Positions 1 to 8,063 of a stretch of 64,000 nucleotides of DNA are shown here, in pieces; the stretch's first letter is position 1, and each line of letters opens with the position of its first letter. The notes below the pieces were generated by a model that saw nothing but the letters and a program-made list of their open reading frames with translations, was not told the origin of the DNA and made no database searches. Source of the DNA: Methanolapillus africanus. Its GTDB lineage: Archaea; Halobacteriota; Methanosarcinia; Methanosarcinales; Methanosarcinaceae. The DNA lies in contig NZ_JAWDKD010000021.1 in assembly GCF_032714475.1 (NCBI RefSeq), forward strand, positions 124,001-188,000. The letters run 5' to 3'. The translations under genes were made by a program, and so were the position numbers.

Positions 1-422
1 TCCCGAAAAGGATGCAAGGCATTTATTTCACCCATATAATAAGCACAACGCCCAATAAATGTTTCATATTCCATATTTTGAAGATAATTTTCAGATTTTA
101 ATTCATTAAAAACCGTATCCGCATAAACATGAATGAAATCGGCTCTGCAAAAAATAGATTCACCTTTAATTAAGAACTGGCAATTTCGAATTTCGCCGAC
201 CCATGTATAAATATCTTCAAACAAATATTTATGGATTTTTTACAGATATCTTAAATCAAATTTGTCTTTAAAAGGAGTTTTTTGAAGCTGAGCCAACTTA
301 ACATAGGTGATTTCAGACTCAATTTCCTGAAGGTGACCAAGATCTGTGATATTAAACTTGTTCATTAAAACCGTCGAATCAGGATAACAATAAGGGTCAC
401 CGCTTTTCGTAGAATATTTCAT
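1..422 (-). pseudogene. Fic-domain toxin gene (VbhT/Fic type), interrupted by TAA and cut by the window edge
   Basis: Reading the minus strand from ATG 422-420 gives a Fic N-terminal region beginning MKYSTKSGDPYCYPDSTVLM. After ...DKFDLRYL comes TAA at 242-240, then the same frame continues KIHKYLFEDIYTWVGEIRN and on to ALHPFRE, where the window ends inside the Fic active-site motif HPFxxGNGR. The stop replaces a residue that is usually Gln in the L-Q-x-IH-K-YLF stretch, so one C-to-T change (CAA to TAA) explains it. Fic proteins transfer AMP (or other NMPs) to target proteins. The start overlaps the antitoxin stop as ATGA, so the pair was probably translationally coupled. I read it as a recently inactivated toxin. 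Readthrough is unlikely because TAA ends many genes here. Confidence 0.85.
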
Positions 423-601
423 ATCTCAGATGCATAGCCTTTGGCTTTTTGTTTACATGAATTGACATAATCATTTATATCAAGTTCACCGGTCAATATT
501 TTTCGGCCTTGTGCTTCCAATTCTTTTGAAATGGTAAACCCTTCGATTTCCATTATTTTCTTAGAATTGGATAATATTTGGCTGATTTCATTTTCATCCA
601 T
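419..601 (-). CDS. VbhA-like antitoxin of a Fic toxin
   Basis: A 60-residue protein starting MDENEISQILSNSKKIMEIE. It has the compact three-helix layout of VbhA-type antitoxins: a first helix ending in E-G, then F-T-I-S-K-E, then G-R-K-I-L-T-G-E-L-D-I-N-D-Y. VbhA blocks the ATP site of its Fic partner through an (S/T)xxxE(G/N) motif. Here Glu and Gly are present but the Ser/Thr position is Ile. I chose the ATG at 601 because homology starts there; a longer frame to 691 adds a hydrophobic stretch unlike the family. It overlaps the Fic frame by 4 nt. With the toxin gene broken, it may be an orphan antitoxin. Confidence 0.7.
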   Translation of the reverse strand: MDENEISQILSNSKKIMEIEGFTISKELEAQGRKILTGELDINDYVNSCKQKAKGYASEI

Positions 602-718
602 AAATATCTCTGCTGTGAATTGTTTAGTATAAAATCCCGTTCCATAATATATATAACTATTCAAAAGAGAAATGATAAACAAAAACATCAAATAACAGTA
701 TCCTCTTTTTTCTTAATT

Positions 719-1660
719 ATGCAAGACCCGACCCTTTCTTCTTTTTCGAAAAATATGACCGACGCGGATTTGAACGGTTCCGAGAAAAACGAACCGGCAG
801 GCATTTCGGACTCGGCTGTTGACGCGCCGGAAAAAGACGCCGGTTCGTCTTCGTCGCCGCTTCCGAAAATTCGCGTCGTTTTGGTCGAACCGCTTTACCA
901 GGGAAACGTCGGGTCGGTTTGCCGCGTGATGAAAAACTTCGGATTTTGTGAACTATTTTTAGTGAATCCATGCGCGCTTGAAGGCGAAGCGCGCGCCATG
1001 TCGTCGCACGCCATTGATGTGCTGCAAAACGCGCAGCTCTGCGCGACGGTTGAAGAAGCGGTTTTGGGCTGCGATGTCGTGATCGGCACAACCGGATCGC
1101 GCGCTTTTAAAAAATGCGACCACATCCGAACGCCGGCTTATTCGCCGCAGGCGCTCAAGGAAAGAATGAATACATACCACCCGGACACGAAATTTGCCGT
1201 ATTGTTCGGCCGGGAAGATACAGGATTCACAAACGAGGAACTGTCTTATTGTTCCATGATCGCGACCGTTCCGACGTCGCACATTTATCCGGTGATGAAT
1301 TTGTCACACGCCGTCGGCCTGATGATGTACGAACTGTCGGGCGCGAAGATGACGGGCGAGGTTAAAACCGTCGATTGGAACAGTTTTGAAGCGTTGTGCG
1401 GCCATTTTGAAGACATGCTCAAAGATATTGAATTCACGCCGCACAAACAGGATAAAATGGCGCTGATGATGCGCCGCATTTTCGGACGCGCCGATTTGAC
1501 GCCGTGCGAAGCGCAAACGCTGCGCGGCATTTTCCGGGTGGTTCAATACCACGCCAAAAAAGGAAAGGGGGAATACGTCGGCAAGCTCAAACTCGATATT
1601 GAAAATCAATTCGAGAAAGAAGAGCTGACATTTTTCTATGAAAACGAAATGGAAGAATGA
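719..1660 (+). CDS. TrmJ-like SPOUT RNA 2'-O-methyltransferase
   Basis: About 313 residues from ATG 719. The first ~45 residues are a polar, low-complexity extension; the SpoU/TrmH-type SPOUT domain then begins IRVVLVEPLYQGNVGSVCRV. The knot motifs LFGREDTGFTNEEL and MNLSHAVGLMMYEL are both visible; they bind S-adenosylmethionine and form the dimer interface. The C-terminal ~90 residues resemble the extension of archaeal/bacterial TrmJ, which methylates the 2'-OH of residue 32 in tRNA. A longer frame back to 578 exists, but the upstream codons look non-coding and a TATA-like AATATATATAA lies at about 645-655. The gene diverges from the Fic/VbhA pair. Confidence 0.8.
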   Translation: MQDPTLSSFSKNMTDADLNGSEKNEPAGISDSAVDAPEKDAGSSSSPLPKIRVVLVEPLYQGNVGSVCRVMKNFGFCELFLVNPCALEGEARAMSSHAIDVLQNAQLCATVEEAVLGCDVVIGTTGSRAFKKCDHIRTPAYSPQALKERMNTYHPDTKFAVLFGREDTGFTNEELSYCSMIATVPTSHIYPVMNLSHAVGLMMYELSGAKMTGEVKTVDWNSFEALCGHFEDMLKDIEFTPHKQDKMALMMRRIFGRADLTPCEAQTLRGIFRVVQYHAKKGKGEYVGKLKLDIENQFEKEELTFFYENEMEE

Positions 1661-1662
1661 AA

Positions 1663-1714
1663 ATAAAAACAAAATATCAAAAAAACAAATAAAAACAAAA
1701 TATCAAAAAAACAA
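1663..1714. repeat. 26-bp A-rich direct repeat, two perfect copies
   Basis: Copies at 1663-1688 and 1689-1714 are identical (unit begins ATAAAAACAAAATATC), with a partial third copy to about 1722. It lies directly after the TrmJ-like gene. It looks like replication-slippage DNA with no coding meaning. Confidence 0.85.
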
Positions 1715-2282
1715 ATAAAAATAATAACAAAACAGCAGCGGAAATAACATCAAAACAACACCGCAAATAATGAAAATAAAAACAAAAAATAAAACGAGAT
1801 CGGATACTTGTGTGCGGCGGGCAAAGGTTTCGACCATCTGCAAACAATAGTTCCTTTTAAAAAGGCGGATGACAACCATACAAACAGTCATTTCGTTTTG
1901 TCGCCCGTCACACATGTTTTAATTTGGAATGGAAGTATAAAGAACTATTGTCAACCACAAAATCCTATGAGCAGAGAAAAACACCTAAATAGTAAAAATT
2001 ACAATTAGGATATAAAGTTGATAAAAAATACATATTTTAGATATTATCATGATTATAAATTTAAAAACGGAAATAATCATATGAATCTAAGATATTTTTG
2101 AGGCATCAACACAAAAACGGTCGGATCACAAAAAAGGATGACACAAAAACAAAAACCAACAAAAAGCAAATTGATAAAGTTTTTGAGGACCCTGAAATTT
2201 TGAATTTTTGGAAGTAAAAAGGTTATTAGTTGCAATGGTTGGACAAATCAAATATAAAAAACAATTAATATAATAATTGATA

Positions 2283-2290
2283 TTTATATA
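2283..2290 (+). promoter_or_regulatory. TATA box of the ribbon-helix-helix gene
   Basis: TTTATATA lies 28-35 nt before the ATG at 2318 and no Shine-Dalgarno sequence is visible, so the message is probably leaderless or nearly so. This is an inference from archaeal promoter spacing. Confidence 0.5.
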
Positions 2291-2317
2291 ACAATTAAAA
2301 AGAGTTGATTTTGTCTG

Positions 2318-2809
2318 ATGGAAAATGAAAAGATAAACAATAAAAAAACGCCGGTTTCAATATCGATTAGTGAAGACCTGCTGGCAAAGGTGAACCAATT
2401 AGTGGAAACGGAAGATTTTGCGTCCATTTCGGATATTGTCTTTACGTCGTTATGTTCATTCTTCGGGAAAATTGCTGTTTACGAAAACGACCCCGAATTT
2501 GAATATAAGATGCTGTTGGCCGCCTCCAAAGAAGACCGGTCTCCTAAAAAGCAGATTTCGGTTTCATTGAACCGGTACCTGATTAAGGAATTGAAGTTTT
2601 TATCCCAGATTTTGGAAAAAAACCAATCCTTCATCATCCGAATTGCAATTGTCGATTATATGGAAAGTTACACAACCACCCGAAAACTGCGTGAAAACAC
2701 GCTCCAGGAAAACATCAAATCGAAGTCGGAAAAGCTGGTTTTGATTTCAGAAAAAGACTTGGAAAAAAGCATTCGGGAAATCATTGAAAAAATGTACAAA
2801 AAACAATAA
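2318..2809 (+). CDS. Tandem ribbon-helix-helix DNA-binding protein
   Basis: 163 residues. There are two ribbon-helix-helix-like units: residues ~12-48 (TPVSISISEDLLAKVNQLVE then SISDIVFTSL) and ~86-122 (KKQISVSLNRYLIKELKFLS then QSFIIRIAIVDY). Each has the alternating beta strand followed by two helices. The last ~40 residues are charged and helical. Canonical RHH repressors form dimers from one unit per chain; two units on one chain would let a monomer make the same fold. The target is unknown. A perfect inverted repeat 40 nt downstream (2850-2879) could be its terminator or an operator. I do not recognise a named family. Confidence 0.6.
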   Translation: MENEKINNKKTPVSISISEDLLAKVNQLVETEDFASISDIVFTSLCSFFGKIAVYENDPEFEYKMLLAASKEDRSPKKQISVSLNRYLIKELKFLSQILEKNQSFIIRIAIVDYMESYTTTRKLRENTLQENIKSKSEKLVLISEKDLEKSIREIIEKMYKKQ

Positions 2810-2849
2810 CAGTCGAGTTAACGATTCTAAAAAAATTAAACCAAAGATT

Positions 2850-2879
2850 TCAATTTGAAGAGGTCGGACTTCAAATTGA
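2850..2879. terminator. Perfect 11-bp hairpin after the RHH gene
   Basis: Arms TCAATTTGAAG (2850-2860) and CTTCAAATTGA (2869-2879) with an 8-nt loop AGGTCGGA. It lies 40 nt past the RHH stop. A T-rich tract follows about 6 nt later. It could equally be a palindromic operator for the regulator. Confidence 0.5.
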
Positions 2880-3021
2880 CTCATTCTTTTTCACGTATCT
2901 CTTCAGCCTACAGCCCTTGTTTTTTCACGGTTTTCGCGTTTACCGATTTCATTTATTTTTGAAATTCAGATTCTCGTCCACGAATTCACTTTGTTATCAT
3001 CATTTCTCATCAATTTCATTT

Positions 3022-3157
3022 ATTCACCAATTTTACTCATTCACCAATTTCACTCATTCACCAATTTCACTCATTCACCAATTTCACTCATTCACCAATT
3101 TCACTCATTCACCAATTTCACTCATTCACCAATTTCACTCATTCACCAATTTCACTC
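3022..3157. repeat. Minisatellite, 17 bp x 8
   Basis: Eight head-to-tail copies of ATTCACCAATTTCACTC; the first copy differs by one base and the rest are identical, then the pattern decays. Because 17 is not a multiple of 3, every frame repeats every 17 codons, giving false open frames. The near-perfect identity implies recent expansion, so copy number may vary between strains. Confidence 0.95.
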
Positions 3158-3261
3158 ATTTCACCATTTTTACAATTTTAAATGAAATCATTCATTGATG
3201 AAAACAAATTCATTCAAATAGAATCCACACAAAATATACATAAAATAACTCTAACAGGAGG

Positions 3262-3732
3262 GTGTTTACAATAGAAGCGAACATTCACTATGTATTGGGG
3301 AAAGAAGATTTATTGGACAATGTTAAAACCTTGTGGGAAGAACTCAATAAATTACATTCTGATAAATCCCCTTATTATAAGGATTTTTATGCCAACAATA
3401 CTTTTGAAGCCAGAAAAACAACTTTGCTCTCAACGGCTCAAAAAGGTCAGGTGTGTGTTGTGTTGGCCTATGACGCGTCTCTTGTTGTTGGTTACTGTAT
3501 CGCAAGCGTCGTTGATGACACCGGAGAAATTGACTCAATTTTTGTTTCCGGCGATTATCGCAAAATGGGCATAGCCGGCAACCTCATGGACAAGGTATTG
3601 AGTTGGCTTAAGCAGAGCAATCCTAGGAAAATAGTTATCAAAGTAAGTGTCGGCAACGAAGAAGTTTTTGGATTCTATGCTAAGTATGGATTTTATCCCT
3701 GCTTAACGGAACTGCAGATGCTTCCTGATTAA
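3262..3732 (+). CDS. GNAT-family N-acetyltransferase
   Basis: About 153-156 residues. The central region VVGYCIASVVDDTGEIDSIF leads into the acetyl-CoA loop YRKMGIAGNLMDKVLSWL (R-x-x-G-I-A, the GNAT motif A) and ends with NEEVFGFYAKYGFYPC, the usual C-terminal strand-helix. GNAT enzymes move an acetyl group to an amine; the substrate is unknown. The start is odd: a full AGGAGG (3256-3261) touches the GTG at 3262 with no spacing, whereas an ATA codon at 3271 is correctly spaced (9 nt). Either GTG is used despite poor spacing or a non-AUG AUA start is used. The gene converges with idsA. Confidence 0.8.
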   Translation: MFTIEANIHYVLGKEDLLDNVKTLWEELNKLHSDKSPYYKDFYANNTFEARKTTLLSTAQKGQVCVVLAYDASLVVGYCIASVVDDTGEIDSIFVSGDYRKMGIAGNLMDKVLSWLKQSNPRKIVIKVSVGNEEVFGFYAKYGFYPCLTELQMLPD

Positions 3733-3817
3733 TATAAGTTAACTCGTACACCAAGGCTGATAGATGAATAAAAAACGAGAACGCAGCCATTGGAAAAAAG
3801 GCGAAATAAAAAAAGGA

Positions 3818-3838
3818 ACCGGAATCAGAAATTCCGGT
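3818..3838 (-). terminator. Terminator of idsA
   Basis: ACCGGAAT (3818-3825) and ATTCCGGT (3831-3838) form a perfect 8-bp stem on a 5-nt loop, overlapping the idsA stop codon. On the minus strand it is followed by a T-rich run. Confidence 0.75.
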
Positions 3839-4790
3839 AAAGCATGTAATCGGCAATGTCCGACAAAACCTGTTTGGCTTTGCTGTCGGGCAGAATATCC
3901 AGTTTGGATTTACCTTCTTCCACATAAGAAACCGCTAAGTTTTTCACGTAATCCAAAGAGCCGGATTTCGTCAAAACGTCGATGGCTTCCTGAATTTCTT
4001 CCGGCGTCGCGTCGCCTTTGCCGAACGCTTTCGGTTTAGCGCCGTGTTCCAGCGCGTGAATCATCAAAAGTGTGCGTTTGCCTTCCACGATGTCGCTGCC
4101 TTGCCGTTTTCCGAGAACGTCGGATGACATCGTCAAATCCAAAACGTCGTCGTAAATTTGGAAACCCAGACCGGTCAAACGTCCAAAATCGTAAAGCGCT
4201 TGGCCTGTTTTTTCATCCGCGTTGCCGATCACAGCGCCGATTTGTGCGGCGGCGCCGAAGAGAACGGCGGTTTTTTTCTCAATCATTTCCAAGTATTCTT
4301 CTTTGGAAACCGAGTCGCGGTTTTCGAAATCAATGTCCAGCCACTGGCCTTCGCAGACTTCCACGCATGTTTTCACCAAAATATTGGCGGCTTTTAAAAG
4401 CTGTTTCGGCTCGGCGTCCGATTCCGTAATGATCTCAATCGCCTTGGAATAAAGCGTGTCGCCCGCCAGAATACCGCCGGCTTGTCCCCAAATTGTGTGA
4501 ACCGCCGGAAGACCGCGGCGCACCGGATCGTTATCCATAATATCGTCATGAACCAGCGTAAACGTGTGCATCAGTTCAACCGCCACCGCTGCCGGAACGG
4601 CCGCGTCGGTGTTTCCGCCGACCGCTTCGTTCGCCGCCAGCAATACCGCCGGACGGAGACGTTTGCCGCCGGCTTTCACAATGTGGCGGGACGCTTCATA
4701 CAAACCGGCCGGTTCTTTGACCGGCAGAAGCGTGTCAATCGCTTTGTCCACCGGAACAGATCTGTTTTTAATTTCATCAATAACCGTCAT
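3825..4790 (-). CDS. idsA: Short-chain isoprenyl diphosphate synthase (farnesyl/geranylgeranyl type)
   Basis: 321 residues. It shows both aspartate-rich motifs: HDDIMDND (first, residues ~92-99) and YDDVLD (second), plus GGKRLRPAV for substrate diphosphate binding. These enzymes add isopentenyl diphosphate to an allylic chain; in archaea the C15/C20 products feed the ether-lipid pathway. I chose ATG 4790 because GGTG lies 7 nt before it; a TTG two codons earlier is too close to that site. It is the last gene of the block mvk-ipk-fni-RNase J-idsA, an order also seen in Methanosarcinales, which fits a shared role in lipid synthesis. Product chain length cannot be settled by eye. Confidence 0.9.
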   Translation of the reverse strand: MTVIDEIKNRSVPVDKAIDTLLPVKEPAGLYEASRHIVKAGGKRLRPAVLLAANEAVGGNTDAAVPAAVAVELMHTFTLVHDDIMDNDPVRRGLPAVHTIWGQAGGILAGDTLYSKAIEIITESDAEPKQLLKAANILVKTCVEVCEGQWLDIDFENRDSVSKEEYLEMIEKKTAVLFGAAAQIGAVIGNADEKTGQALYDFGRLTGLGFQIYDDVLDLTMSSDVLGKRQGSDIVEGKRTLLMIHALEHGAKPKAFGKGDATPEEIQEAIDVLTKSGSLDYVKNLAVSYVEEGKSKLDILPDSKAKQVLSDIADYMLYRNF

Positions 4791-4940
4791 CGTCAAACAC
4801 CAAAAATCCGTATTTTAGATTTAGATTCAAAAAACAATTCAAAATATAAAATGAATAAAAAATGAATGAACTGAATGAATTTAATAAATATATGAACTGA
4901 ATGAATTTAATAAATAAAATAATTAAATTAAAATGAAAAA

Positions 4941-4962
4941 CATTGAGCGTTAAGGCTCAATG
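4941..4962 (-). terminator. Terminator of the RNase J gene
   Basis: CATTGAGC (4941-4948) pairs with GCTCAATG (4955-4962); the loop includes the stop codon. The minus strand continues into a T-rich tract. Confidence 0.75.
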
Positions 4963-6293
4963 TACAAAATTTCACCGTTTCTGAGCAGGTGAACCGTTTC
5001 ACCGAGAACGTATCCGGCGTCTTCCGCCATTTCAATGTAGGCGCTGTGCATGGCTAAATCGCCGTGTGCCGGAATAACGTGTGTGGGCTGAACCATGCGG
5101 AGCAATTCCCAGTGATCTTCCCGGTAAGCGTGTCCCGACACGTGAACATCGTCATAGATTCTGGCGCCGCGCATCTTGAGTTTGGTTTCAAGCGCATAGC
5201 GGTTGGCGCGGGTCATGGGACTCGGAATAATGTTGGCTGAGAAAATAACGCGGTCGCCGGATTCCACTTGGAATGGCGTTTCCCCGTTAGCGATTCTGAC
5301 CAAAATAGAACCGGGTTCGCCCTGGTGTCCGGTGACGACCGGCAAATATTTTTCCTTGCCTTCCGTCATGATCTTTTTCAAGGCTTTGTCAACGTCTTTG
5401 CGCTGACCGTAAATTTCCACATTTTTCGGGAGATTGACAAATCCCAAATTATGAGCCGCCAGCAAATATTTTTCCATGGAACGGCCCATGAAAACCGGAA
5501 TCCGGCCCATTTCTTCCGCGATTTCGATAATCGCGTTGAGACGGGCGATGTGCGACGCGAAAGTGGACACAATCATGCCGACGTGGGATTCTTCCGTTCC
5601 CAAAAGGACGTCGCGAAGCATTTCTTTCGCAATGGTTTCGGACGGCGTTTTTCCGGAACGGGCACTGTTTGTGGTTTCCGTAATCATCGCCAAAACGCCT
5701 TTGCGGCCGAGTTTCTTTAAAGCGCCGAAGTCCGGCGAGTCGCCGATGGTGGGCGCGCGGTCCAATTTAAAGTCGCAGGCGTACATAACGGAGCCGTACG
5801 GCGTGTGGATGACCGCAATCACGCTGTCAATAATGCTGTGCGGAATCGGGATAAATTCAACAGAGATGGTGTCGGTGATTTCGTAGGAATCGCCGGCTTT
5901 CAAAGCGACCAACGGGTTGTTGACTTTGAATTTTTTCTCTTCTTCGATCTGTTCGCGAATGAGCGCCGTCGTATACGGCGTCGAGATGATCGGGGCGTTG
6001 TAGCGGTGCGCCAATTTCGGGATGGCGCCGATGTGGTCCAAGTGTCCGTGCGTACAAACGATCGCCTTGACGGTTCCGTTGATGTCGCGCATGATGGTGT
6101 CGTCCGGAATCGCGCCCATATCAATCAATTCGAGAGAGTGCATGCGGTCAATTTCCGCATCTTCGTGAATCTGAACGCGGTCAAGACGAATGCCCATATC
6201 TAAAATAACAATTTCGTCGCCGACGACAACAGCCGTCATATTACGGCCCATTTCATTATAGCCGCCCACGGCGACAATACCTATTTCTTCCAT
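4950..6293 (-). CDS. rnj: RNase J-family metallo-beta-lactamase ribonuclease
   Basis: 447 residues. The metallo-beta-lactamase motif HGHLDHIGAIPK sits near residue 80. Further metal ligands appear in the middle (MYACDFKLD) and the C-terminal beta-CASP part carries VTGHQGEPGS, VHVSGHAYREDH and VIPAHGD, as in archaeal RNase J (5'-to-3' exonuclease/endonuclease). Length and start match archaeal family members, and GAGGA precedes the ATG. In methanogens this gene is commonly embedded between fni and idsA, as here. It likely works in RNA decay; the link with isoprenoid genes is positional only. Confidence 0.9.
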   Translation of the reverse strand: MEEIGIVAVGGYNEMGRNMTAVVVGDEIVILDMGIRLDRVQIHEDAEIDRMHSLELIDMGAIPDDTIMRDINGTVKAIVCTHGHLDHIGAIPKLAHRYNAPIISTPYTTALIREQIEEEKKFKVNNPLVALKAGDSYEITDTISVEFIPIPHSIIDSVIAVIHTPYGSVMYACDFKLDRAPTIGDSPDFGALKKLGRKGVLAMITETTNSARSGKTPSETIAKEMLRDVLLGTEESHVGMIVSTFASHIARLNAIIEIAEEMGRIPVFMGRSMEKYLLAAHNLGFVNLPKNVEIYGQRKDVDKALKKIMTEGKEKYLPVVTGHQGEPGSILVRIANGETPFQVESGDRVIFSANIIPSPMTRANRYALETKLKMRGARIYDDVHVSGHAYREDHWELLRMVQPTHVIPAHGDLAMHSAYIEMAEDAGYVLGETVHLLRNGEILYIEP

Positions 6294-6596
6294 TTTTATG
6301 TTCCTCTAAAGACACAGTTTCTGTGTTTAATTTTTGTAGATTATGGTTTTATACTAATATTTATTTGATTTTTTTATTTGATTTTATTTTGATTTGAATG
6401 CATTTTTAATGTTTTTCAAATTTTTATTTTATATTTTTCTAATTTTTTTCTGTTTTTGAATAAATGATGTGATGAATATGATAACGAATGAAGGATTTTC
6501 AACCGGTTTATTTTCCGGAATAATGATGACCATCCAATGATCGTTCAATATGTTCAATAATCCGTTTATTTTGCTCGTAAAATATCTTTTTAGGAT
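6294..6596. other. AT-rich spacer, nothing recognised
   Basis: About 300 bp of T-rich DNA between fni and the RNase J gene. I see no gene, strong hairpin or repeat. It probably holds the RNase J promoter. Confidence 0.5.
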
Positions 6597-7691
6597 TTAA
6601 AGCATCTCTTTGTTCGCGTAATCTTTCACATTAAATCCGCGCTGGCTCAAATATTCATAAGTGCGTCCCGTAATCGCGATGTTCGTCCGGGACAAGTCCG
6701 AAACCGTGTCGCAGCCGGTCAAAAACATGGCCGCTTTCAGTTCCTGGCGCATGAGTTCCAGTTTTTCCAACACAGCGTTGGGTCCTTCGAGGGCCGCGCC
6801 CACAAACGGCAGCGCAGCACTTGCGGCCGTTGCGCCGAGCGCAATCGACTTGGCCACATCAATACCTGTTCGGACGCCGCCGGTCGCAATCACCGGCACC
6901 GACACTTTGCATTCCACGATGCTGGAAACGGTCGGAATGCCGAAATCCCAAAAGAGTTCGCCCAAATATTCGCCCAGCGTATCCGCCGTCTGCCGGGCCC
7001 GGTATACTTCAACGCCCGCCCAGCTGGTTCCGCCGACACCGCCGACGTCAATCGCACTGACGCCTGCTTTTTTAAGCATCAGGGCGTCTTCCCGGGAAAT
7101 GCCGGCGCCGGTTTCTTTAGCGAAAACCGGAACGGATGAAACAGAACAGAGTTCTTCGATTTTTTCCAGGCAGCCTTTTGCGTTTCGGTCGCCTTCGGGC
7201 TGAATCGCTTCCTGCAAAAAGTTGAGGTGGACCGCAATCGCGTCCGCGTCAATCATTTCTACAGCACTTTCGATTTGAGAAAGGCTGTATTCTAAAAGCT
7301 GCGCCGCGCCGATGTTGGAATAAACAAAGGCCGTTGGCGCTTTTTCGCGGACAATTTTAAAAGAAGACACTTGAGATTTATCGTCAATGGCCGCCCGTTG
7401 GCTGCCGACGCCGATACCGACGCCGATTTTTTCAGCCGCTTCAGCCATCGCCGCGTTGACGGCGGTGGTTTCAGGATGTCCCCCGGTGATGGAGGCGATC
7501 AAAAAGGGAAAGGACAACGTTTTATCGAAAAAGTCAATCGACATATCAATGTCGTCCATGGAGATTTCCGGAAGCGCCCGGTGAATCAACATAACATCTT
7601 CAAAACCGGCGCTGACTTTTCGAGACTCGACGTGGCTGTGCGCGCAAAGCTCAAGGTGCTCCATTTTCCGTCTTGATGTTTCATACTCCAT
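6597..7691 (-). CDS. fni: Type 2 isopentenyl-diphosphate delta-isomerase (FMN-dependent)
   Basis: 364 residues. A TIM-barrel flavoprotein that interconverts isopentenyl and dimethylallyl diphosphate using reduced FMN. Visible signatures: the N-terminal SRRKMEHLELC, PFLIASITGGHPET, VGSQRAAI, HLNFLQEAIQPEGDRN with the catalytic Gln and Glu, and IDVGGVGGTSWAGVE plus IATGGVRTGIDVAKSIALGA for phosphate binding. The ATG at 7691 matches the family start. It follows ipk and precedes RNase J on the same strand. Confidence 0.93.
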   Translation of the reverse strand: MEYETSRRKMEHLELCAHSHVESRKVSAGFEDVMLIHRALPEISMDDIDMSIDFFDKTLSFPFLIASITGGHPETTAVNAAMAEAAEKIGVGIGVGSQRAAIDDKSQVSSFKIVREKAPTAFVYSNIGAAQLLEYSLSQIESAVEMIDADAIAVHLNFLQEAIQPEGDRNAKGCLEKIEELCSVSSVPVFAKETGAGISREDALMLKKAGVSAIDVGGVGGTSWAGVEVYRARQTADTLGEYLGELFWDFGIPTVSSIVECKVSVPVIATGGVRTGIDVAKSIALGATAASAALPFVGAALEGPNAVLEKLELMRQELKAAMFLTGCDTVSDLSRTNIAITGRTYEYLSQRGFNVKDYANKEML

Positions 7692-8063
7692 TTCTGATTG
7701 CCCGCTTGTATTGGATAAATGATAAAATAACGATGTTCATACAAAAAAAGAACCGGAAAAACCCGGATCAATGATGCCGGCCGATACGGCCCAACCCGAA
7801 AGATAAAATTCAGATTCAATTCTGATTCGCAGCGAATTTTTATTTAACCTACTCGGTAATAGTATATAAATAATTCATTTTGAGCGGCGTGAAACCGCTT
7901 GAAAACCACTGAAACTACGCTGAAATCAAATATTTTTGTTAAATATTTGACAGACATTTGATAGATATTTGACAGACGCTTGATAGATATTTGGCAGACG
8001 TTAGATAGATATTTGATAAATATTCATCAAATGTTTTTACGAAAAACGTTGTCAAAAAGAAAA
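7692..8063. other. Spacer with 22-bp tandem repeat
   Basis: Between ipk and fni. It carries the 22-bp repeat at 7943-8016 and a small GC hairpin near 7884-7896 (GCGG/CCGC). No gene is supported. Confidence 0.6.
7943..8016. repeat. 22-bp tandem repeat, three copies plus a fragment
   Basis: Copies at 7943-7964, 7965-7986 and 7987-8008 of a unit like ATATTTGACAGACATTTGATAG, with 8 nt of a fourth. The copies have diverged by a few bases. They sit directly behind the ipk stop, upstream of fni on the minus strand; binding sites for a regulator are possible but unproven. Confidence 0.85.

Larger units (their letters stand above)
1661..2317. other. Gene-free spacer, AT-rich
   Basis: I see no convincing gene here. 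It starts with two perfect 26-bp A-rich direct repeats (1663-1688 and 1689-1714) plus part of a third. Short open frames at 1808-2008 (+) and 1703-1915 (-) have no recognisable content and no ribosome-binding site. The right end carries the TATA box of the regulator gene at 2318. Confidence 0.6.
2810..3261. other. Gene-free spacer with hairpin and minisatellite
   Basis: It holds the hairpin at 2850-2879 and the 17-bp minisatellite at 3022-3157, and nothing else I can support. Open frames of 64 and 93 codons across the minisatellite are by-products of the repeat. Confidence 0.7.

Noticed and set aside
240..242. Readthrough of the TAA in the Fic gene as a sense codon
   Set aside because: TAA is the commonest real stop in the window, and pyrrolysine uses TAG, so a pseudogene is simpler.
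1808..2008. 66-residue plus-strand open frame
   Set aside because: No start signal, no domain pattern and low-complexity surroundings.
3022..3157. CRISPR array
   Set aside because: The 17-bp units are joined head to tail with no spacers between them.
2917..3198. 93-residue plus-strand open frame rich in F, H, S and T
   Set aside because: It is produced by the 17-bp minisatellite; a second frame is open for the same reason and there is no ribosome-binding site.
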